DNA of 62,500 nucleotides from Symbiodinium natans (lineage: Eukaryota; Sar; Dinophyceae; Suessiales; Symbiodiniaceae), in the NCBI GenBank assembly GCA_905221605.1, contig CAJNDS010000302.1:1-62500 (forward strand), in the 5' to 3' direction. The position numbers and the translations under genes were made by a program. A model generated the notes under the pieces. It saw only the letters and a list, made by a program, of their open reading frames with translations, did not search any database and had not been told where the DNA came from. Below, piece after piece: positions 56,222 to 62,500 of this stretch (its first letter is position 1; each line of letters opens with the position of its first letter).

Positions 56222-56912
56222 GGGTCCCTTTTTGGGATCATTCTTTAAAGGGTGCTTGGGTTCGGCCGGTCCACACTAACAGTCACCACCAGCAGACCCA
56301 CAAATAAAAGCACCCGGTAAATGCCAAAAAATTGACTGAGATTCCTGCTATTCCTGGTGCTATTCCTGGTGCTATTTCTGGTGCTATTTCTGGTGCATTT
56401 TTTTGTGCTATTCCTGGTGCTATTTCTGGTGCTATTTTTTGTGCTATTGTTTGTGCTATTTCTGGTGCTATGTTTTGTGCCATTGTTTGTGCTATTTCTG
56501 GTGCTATTTCTGGTGCTGTTGCTGGTGCTATGTGACTAACAATCACCATCAGCAGACCCACAAAAAACAGCACCCGGTAAATGCTAAGCTGCTAAAATTG
56601 ACTGGGATTCCTGGTGCTATTTCTGGTGCTATTGTTTGTGCTATTTCTGGTGCTATTTTTTGTGCTATTCCCGGCGCTATTTCTGGTGCTATTTTTTGTG
56701 CTATTGTTTGTGCTATTTCTGGTGCTATTTCTGCTGCTATGTGACTAACAGTCACCACCAGCAGACCCACAAAAAGAAGCACCCGGTAAATGCCAAAATT
56801 GACTGGGATTCCTGGTGCTATTTTTGGCCTGTGTGTTATAAGGCCACGGCGTTATTTGACTGTTAGTGTGGACCGGCCGAACCCAAAAGGGTGCCGCCTT
56901 ATAATGGGACCC
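56222..56912. mobile_element. 690 bp palindromic element carrying a nested minisatellite
   Basis: The left arm (GGGTCCCTTTTTGGGATCA ... TTCGGCCGGTCCACACTAAC) and the right arm (GTTAGTGTGGACCGGCCGAA ... ATAATGGGACCC) are inverted repeats. Between them lie two long and one short copy of a higher-order unit that starts CAGCAGACCCACAAA, continues CACCCGGTAAATGC and runs into a 12 bp minisatellite (GGTGCTATTTCT and variants). Open frames (GAISGAI / IAPEIAQ) follow from the 12 bp period and are unlikely to be proteins. Confidence 0.85.
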
Positions 56913-57702
56913 AACATGGGGCCCTAATTTAGGAAACTACCCATATGCCTTACTCAAACCCCCAAAAGCATGTCAAAGAATTGCCCTTTTTATGGGTCCC
57001 TGGAAGTATACCTTCAGCAACCCAAACCCCCCCCCCCCCCCCCCTCCCTAAACCCTAAACCCTAAACCCTAAACCCCTTTTTCTTTGCAGCAGGACTCGC
57101 CACTGCCTGCCTCGCCCCTTATTCCCCCGCAGCCCAGGACAACCAACGACCCAGCACTGCTGACTGAGGCCCGAGCCTCCTGGGGCAGCTTCAGGGAAGA
57201 ACTGTTCTGAGAAATTTCCCTAAACCCTAAATCCTAAACAACCCGGTTCTGGACATCGAAGCCAGGGTTTTTGTGGGGCAAAACGCAAAGAGCCGACGCT
57301 TTTTTATGGGTTTTCGTCGAGCGGTATTTTACGGGTTTTCCGACGGGCATTTGCGGGTTCTACGTGTCACATTTAGGAATGTTTCAGAAACCCCGTTGCG
57401 ACCTTTTTCAGGGTTTTGGTCGCCCCAGGTGGGGAAAATCAAGTCAAGTTCGTTCGCGCGAGCGCGCGCTCTCGCGACTACGCAACTGGCCTCGGTTTTG
57501 GGGCACCTGGTTGCCGTCATAACGCCCTGTGCCTCCAGGAAATGACCTGAGACCCTTTTCAGCCAGGCCTGTGCAGACAACGCCTCAAGCCCAATATAAG
57601 CCCGCAGCCGCCAAGCCCCTAAACTCCTATGCCAGCGTGGCCAAGAAGCAAGAGCCCGGCCGTTGGCACCGGTAGTCACAACGGCTCGGAGATACTCCAT
57701 CT
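56913..57702. other. Spacer or kinesin intron sequence
   Basis: Contains a C-run (57027-57043), a CCCTAAA array (57047-57075) and a stretch (57270-57545) open on both strands. Kinesin tail exons may be present, but none could be fixed. Confidence 0.35.
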
Positions 57703-59795
57703 CCTTGGTTTAGGGGGGGGCTTCGGATTTGGGGTTGATCGATGTCTCTAGGCTTGACAGGGCTTATAAGGGAGCCAAAGCAAGGCCGTGGAAGATGTCC
57801 TTGCAAGTCCACGTCGAGATATGAGCCGCAGAACCAACAGCCAAGCCATCCAAAACCCTTCGGTTCATGATGGCCCATGGTTCAATTCATGAATAGGAAC
57901 CAACTGCAAAGCATCCAAGCTTCTGCCTGCATCTGGGATTGAGCCTCCTTCACGTCTGGCACGTCACACACGTGGGCCTTCATCTGAACGCGCTTCACTC
58001 GGTCGGCAAAACGGAGAGTGCAGAGGGTCTGCATCTGGTAGAGCAGGGAGCAGCAGATCGTGCACACCATCAACGTGTAGCTGTTTCCGGACAAGCTGTC
58101 GCGGAGAAGCAGCGTCAGCGTCGAATTGCGGTACGGGACGTGGCGTGTCTCCCGTTTCACTGTGCTTGGCTGGGACAGGACCTGCATGCAATTTCCCAGC
58201 GTGTGGAGGCTCTTGTTGATGGTTGCAAGCTCTCGCGCATGCTGCGGGGACGGGCATGGCCCTGCAGTGACCCAGCGCTCATTCCCGGCTAGGTCCACCA
58301 ACCGGACCTTGGATTCCCGGATGACGGCTTTTCGGTTCACCGTCACGCGCTGGCGGATAGTCAAGGTGAGCACGCAGTGGGCTCGAGAAGACTGCTCGTT
58401 GAAATTCGTGGCCCGAAAAGCCACGTTGGAAAAGCCAGAGATCAGCTGACACAAACAGTCCTCCAAGTTCACTACGGCCACCTCCGTCAATCCCTCCACA
58501 TAGACTGGTGCAGATTGAAGCGAGGGTTTGCCTTTCAAGGTTTCCTCCCGAATGCGCAAAGGCTTGGCCAGGTTCGCGGGCTGAAGGAGGTCGTAACACC
58601 GCTCCTATACTCCCCTTAGAACCTTAAAAAAACAATACTGTTAATATCCTCTTGGGTTTATGTATAAACAAAACCAAAAAATAATTCCCAAGGGCGATAT
58701 AGGCTCCTGATAGATTTGCAGGTAGCTCAGGGTCACCTCTGCTTCTGGCAGCCGCTCGAAGACGTGCTGCATGACCCTCGGAACGAGGCCCCGTTGCTGC
58801 GAGGATTTCAGGCCTTCCTTAGTTGTCCAGTCTTTTTGGGGGGGAACTAAAGGTTAGCCTTTGGGACTATAAGGGGATTATATTACCCCACAAAGGTTAA
58901 AGGTTACCTACTCTACTACAAGGCTTCTGTGGTGGGACTTCGGTGACCTTCGAAGGCAGACTCCATCAAAGCAGGCCCAAGCATTGTGTGGGTCTTGCCA
59001 CTGCCCGTCATGCCATAGGTAAAGAGCGTCACGTTGTAGCCTTCAAAGGCCTTCTCCACCTTGGCAGCCCAATAACCATATTATAACAAGGGCACACCTT
59101 TTTTGGTTGGTTACTTTATAAGGGAACCCAGAACAAACAAAACAGGGGAAAGGGGACCACTGGGCTATACCAAGCCACAGTAGGCTGCACGGAAGCCCAC
59201 ACCTCCTCTTGGTCCGTCTGCATGCCGAGCACTTTGTCATACTGGCACTCCACCGTCCGGGTGCGTTGTGGCTGCCGGTTCTTACCTAAACCCATGGATG
59301 GGACAGCTTTAACAAACTAAGTTTCTATTCCTTACTGAGTTTAAGTACCCTTCATAATGTACAATGTTGTTGCCCAACTATGACAAAGATACGGTGAGAA
59401 GGCCCCGCGTCAGCAGTTGTAGTGAGCAGCACCTTCCTCCCCTCGGTCCGGGCACAGTGCCCATACGGAGCTTCGGGAGCTAAGGGTGGCCTGGTTCGGA
59501 CAATGACCGACACGAAGGATCCGTCGGTCCGTGCGGGCTTCATCGATTTCTTGGTAGGGGCTTCATTCGGACAGAGCCATCCTAGGAGACATTCTGCGTC
59601 ACTCGACACTGCATAGCAGGCAGCTGCTATGCTTGGGCCGAACGTGCACATGAAGTCAGGCTGCCACCTCTTCTGAAAGAAGCGCGTGCGAGTGGACACT
59701 CCTACAAGCCGGGCATCAGCTAGAAGGTCGCTCACGATAGCTTGGAGGCTGGCTTTCTCTGAAACGATGGCTCGAGTGTGGGCTGACACAGGCAT
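57703..59795 (-). CDS. Kinesin motor protein (motor domain complete, tail open)
   Basis: A microtubule motor ATPase. Exons, in reading order: 59393-59795, 59179-59285, 58928-59059, 58707-58817, 57924-58604, then one starting at 57703 ([14 protein letters not shown]; 3' end not fixed). The first five join in phase to 478 residues. Motifs: VIVRTRP (97-103), P-loop GMTGSGKT (186-193), switch I NEQSSRAH (320-327), switch [11 protein letters not shown] (353-361), [10 protein letters not shown] and [15 protein letters not shown]. The N-terminal 90 residues before the motor are unlike known kinesins. Donors GT, GT, GA, GA, GA (or GC); all acceptors AG|G. Three introns are introners with 4 bp duplications (GTGG, GAAG, GAGC). 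The first intron's acceptor is itself a telomere unit, GGGTTTAG|G. The subfamily cannot be told. ATG at 59795 lies 80 bp after the stop of the upstream gene. Confidence 0.92.
58605..58706. mobile_element. Introner element, family B, as kinesin intron 4
   Basis: A 102 bp intron splitting IYQ|ERCYDLL, with GAGC at both edges (GA donor). The ends CCTATATCGCCC / GGGGAGTATAG are imperfect inverted repeats. Copies at 32551-32654 and 44112-44191. Confidence 0.88.
58818..58927. mobile_element. Introner element, family E, as kinesin intron 3
   Basis: A 110 bp intron splitting SPTT|EGLKSSQ, with GAAG at both edges (GA donor). The interior matches PPDK intron 26136-26256. Confidence 0.88.
59060..59178. 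mobile_element. Introner element, family T, as kinesin intron 2
   Basis: A 119 bp intron splitting VQPT|VEKAFEG, with GTGG at both edges (GT donor) and the arms CTTGGCAGCCCA / TGGGCTATACCAAG. Confidence 0.9.
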
Positions 59796-59875
59796 AAACG
59801 GTCTGTGGCGCCCGAAGAGCAGCCGGTCGGGTTAGATCTCGGCATCCCCACCAAGGGCGCCCATAATACGATGCC

Positions 59876-61296
59876 TCAACCCGTAAGCATTGTCACAAAC
59901 TCGTCAAATTGAAAAGGCGTGTCGGACGACAACTTGAAGAATCGGTTGGGCGCCGGTTTCCCAAAACCCTGAACGGTAAGACGAACTATCGCACTCTGCG
60001 CGGCCTGGGAATCGCATGACTCGCCAGCCTCGGCCCAAAGAGGATCGATAATCTTCTGCTTCCAGTTTGCGGGGGTAGGGTTTAGGGTTTAAGGTTAGGG
60101 TTTGGGTTTTAGGGCTTATAGGGCTTCCAGGGCTTATAGGGCTTAGGGTTTGGAAGCTACTTCGGTGACAGATGGCCTGATTAACCCCACGGGCTTGTCG
60201 TCTTTGGAAGGAATGAGGCCCCAGCCCACTCATCTAGAGAACCTCCGTGCTTTGTCTCCACCTGCCACTCACTGGCACGAATGCACGGATCTGGCAAGGT
60301 AGGTTGTTTAGGGTTTAGGGTTTAGGGTTTAGGGTTTAGGGTTTAGGGTTTAGGCGATAGCTTCCTTAAAAATGGGACGGAGTCCTGAGAAAAGCAAAAG
60401 CCAAAAACTTTCACAAACGAAAACACGGCCCAAGCGAACGCAGATGAAGCAGTAAACATACAGAAGGAAACACGTACCACATAGGAACACAAGCAGAAGC
60501 ACAGAAGAATCGAAAACCAAAAGAACAAACGACCACGAACAGAAAAAACAGAAGGAACAGAGGGATGGAGAGAAAGACACACGGACAGACAGAACAGAAT
60601 GCTTAAACCTTAAACAAGGAAAGGACAGAGACAAAGACAGCGAGAGAAGGACCAATCATCGTTGTTCACCGTAAGATACGGCTTACGCTACGACTACTAT
60701 CACGGCTATATGGCTACGGGTACGGCTACAAAACCGAAACCCCAAACCCCGCACAAAAAACCCTGATTAGTCGCACGAATGCTAGACAACCTAAACCCTA
60801 AACCCTAAACCCCAAACCCGGGCCTGCTGCATCAGATGCTTGATGGCTTCTTGGAGATACTGGTTCTCTTGGTCCATGTTGTGTAGACCGAGCCTTGAGA
60901 TTGATTTCAGACCTACCAGCATAACGCCTACTGGTTTAGGGTTTAGTGTTTAGGGCACTTGGATAACGCCTACTGGCTTACGAATGTAAGGGCCTCAACA
61001 AGATTTCTTGACCGTTTCCATGGCCCGTGGGCTCAGAGGAAGCCGAGATCCGTGCGTAAGGAGCTCCACCTCATTCTCCGACTTGGCCTTCTGCCTTGAG
61101 GACCAGGTGATTCAGAAGGTTGGAAAGGGAGGCTGCTGAGTCGAGGTTCTGTCAGGGTTTAGGGTTAGGGGTTTGGGGTTTAGCGTTTAGGACCCTGCGG
61201 GGCAGCTGAGTGATAGAGCTCAGCTCTGGGAAACTGCTGAGTTGAGTGCTCTTCAAGCTTTGCAAGGGTCTCCTGCTGAAGCTTCAGATGATCCTC
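59876..61296 (-). CDS. Coiled-coil protein, 3' part (at least four exons)
   Basis: Exons 61235-61296, 61056-61094 and 60824-60893 join in phase into one uninterrupted coiled coil (LKLQQETLAKLEEHSTQQQ, then KSENEVELLTLGLHNMDQEN, then QYLQEAIKHLMQQ). Donors are GT and GC, with AG|G acceptors. A last exon at about 59876-60058 reads AQSAIVRLTVQGFGKPAPNR and FFKLSSDTPFQFDEFVTML, ending TGA at 59876-59878; its start is uncertain because no AG|G site fits (AG|C at 60059-60060 is used here), and other exons may lie in between. No family recognised; coiled coils occur in many cytoskeletal proteins. The next gene, kinesin, starts 80 bp downstream. Confidence 0.65.
60305..60354 (+). repeat. TTTAGGG array
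   Basis: Seven near-perfect TTTAGGG units inside the likely last intron of the coiled-coil gene. Confidence 0.92.
60360..60660 (+). repeat. Purine/A-rich low-complexity tract
   Basis: About 300 bases of the plus strand are strongly A- and AG-rich with ACAGA/GAAAA/AGAACA words and few T. The opposite strand is open and codes for Phe/Leu/Ser/Val-rich strings, which is what such a tract gives by chance. It lies within an intron of the coiled-coil gene. Confidence 0.7.
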
Positions 61297-62500
61297 CTGA
61301 CGCGAATCGGCACACGAAGTTGACTGCGAATTGGGGTCTTGCAAGCGTCTTAACTGGGATGGTAAGATGCCTAGGACAAGTCTCCAATGTATATTATATG
61401 TTTTTCTATATAAGTAAATAAACAATATATATATATATATATATTGATTTATTTATAGTTATTTATTTATGGCATACTGAATAATGCATAGAATGCTCGC
61501 TATCCGTATAGAAGTATATTCCCAGTTGTTTCAACCTTTTTCCAAGTGATGAGGTCGTGCTCTCTTGGAACATGTGATGCTCGGTCCCTGAAGAAGGGAC
61601 TGGCAGCGGCATGGGAACAGGGTTTCGAGGGTTTCTAGGGTTTAAGGTTTAAAGCTTCGGGCTGAGGGCGCAATTGCAAATGCAACAAGCGGCCCTACAG
61701 AGAGAAGTTACGGGCAAGTCCTGGTACAACAGCTTGTCTTGAGTGGCCGCTGTCCGCTCCTGTCAACACCCGACTCTGCTTTAAGACGTTAAGTATTGAA
61801 GTGGGTTAGGCATCTCGCTAGCTTGAAATCAAGAGCACCGCTTGAGTTTCCCCCTTCTCCTAAAAACCCTAAACCCTGAACCCTAAACCCACAGAATAAA
61901 AATCAGCAGGCTCATATGGCCCGGGATGCTACGGGCGCGCTGCTACAAGTTGTCGCCGAAGGATGGCCGGAACCTGTGTTTTCTAATCTATTTCTTCGGC
62001 GGACATGGAACCCTAAACCCTAAACCCTAAACCCTTTTTGCAGCAGGCTTTGGAAGGTTGCGCCCGGACATGTTCAGGCCATACGGTTTTCACACAGCAG
62101 GAGGTTCCAAGGCCTCCAGTTTCTGAACCCATTTACCACTGATCTCACTGCAAAGGAGAATAAACCCTAAACCCTAAACTTCTTCTTCTGTGACCACAGG
62201 TTCTTCAAAAACAGTCTGAGACGGCCTTCAGCTTTGCCACGTCATTGCGGAGGTCCTTGCCAGATCAGTTGTGCGGCCGCATCAGGGTTTGGGGTTTGGG
62301 GTTTAGGGCTTAGGGGACATGGTGCTGAGACATGGAAACATAAAGGGCGATTTTTTTGAGGGTTTACAAAAGCAGGGAACCCAAAATGTAGATCCCCAAA
62401 TCGTAGGATTCCCTGATAATGAGAACCCTAATAAGGTAGCCCTAATTTCGGACCATTTGTACTCCAGAGGCAATCTGCAAGATCAACGTGCTGCAGCTTG
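61297..62500. other. Right end of window, upstream exons not resolved
   Basis: Holds an A/T microsatellite (61400-61450), CCCTAAA scraps (61865-61890, 62010-62036, 62162-62178), TTTAGGG-like scraps (61620-61650, 62285-62310) and family N introner-like sequence at about 62345-62455. Earlier exons of the coiled-coil gene are expected here but could not be identified. Confidence 0.4.

Noticed and set aside
56283-56866. Repeat proteins GAISGAI and IAPEIAQ
   Set aside because: The 12 bp minisatellite keeps four-codon periodic frames open on both strands. No start context or splice support.
60343-60655. Hydrophobic minus-strand proteins rich in Phe, Leu, Ser and Val
   Set aside because: Expected from translating the complement of a purine-rich tract.
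1-62500. Relict dinoflagellate spliced-leader sequences, tRNA, rRNA or snRNA genes
   Set aside because: I looked for the TTTTGGCTCAAG core and for obvious RNA gene motifs on both strands and found none. TTTTTGCCACCCGC is not the leader.
1-62500. CRISPR-like array from regular repeats
   Set aside because: The regular repeats are telomere units without spacers, in a eukaryotic exon-intron context.

Overview
The window looks like nuclear DNA of a dinoflagellate or a close alveolate relative. I base this on gene structure, not on a database match. Coding sequence is cut into many small exons. Of 35 introns I could place by keeping conserved proteins in frame, about 17 start with GC, 11 with GT and 7 with GA, and every one ends in AG followed by an exonic G. 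Many introns are short inverted-repeat elements with 4-8 bp target duplications (introner elements). Telomere-type TTTAGGG/CCCTAAA arrays are scattered through introns and spacers over the whole window. GC/GA donors, AG|G acceptors, introners and same-strand gene runs are known from dinoflagellates, including Amoebophrya-type parasites and Symbiodiniaceae/Polarella. I cannot pick a genus.

Nearly all recognisable genes read on the minus strand. From right to left: a coiled-coil protein (61.3-59.9 kb); a kinesin whose ATG lies 80 bp after that gene's stop (59.8-57.7 kb, with possible tail exons to 55 kb); scattered unrecognised exons (50-37 kb), including one resolved three-exon gene at 43.2-42.5 kb; a class I glutamine amidotransferase-fold hydrolase (36.6-35.2 kb); a complete 8-exon pyruvate phosphate dikinase of 922 residues (29.8-26.0 kb); a 16-exon, 933-residue U32-family protein related to RlhA/TrhP RNA hydroxylases (19.2-9.0 kb); a Cys-rich C-terminal exon pair (8.8-8.5 kb) that may belong to the previous gene; and unrecognised exons down to position 366. 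One plausible plus-strand gene lies at about 51.9-52.5 kb.

Stretches that look like non-coding desert filled with telomere repeats are partly introns. The U32 gene spreads 37-106 bp exons over 10 kb, and several of its exons sit between outward-facing telomere-type arrays. The remaining space holds introner families (at least ten distinct inverted-repeat types, most seen two or more times), microsatellites, G/C homopolymers and a 690 bp palindromic element carrying a minisatellite.

PPDK (pyruvate/PEP interconversion), an RNA-hydroxylase-like protein, a peptidase-C26-like hydrolase and a kinesin do not form a pathway; their adjacency looks like ordinary same-strand gene order. I saw no rRNA, tRNA, CRISPR array, transposase, reverse transcriptase or viral gene.
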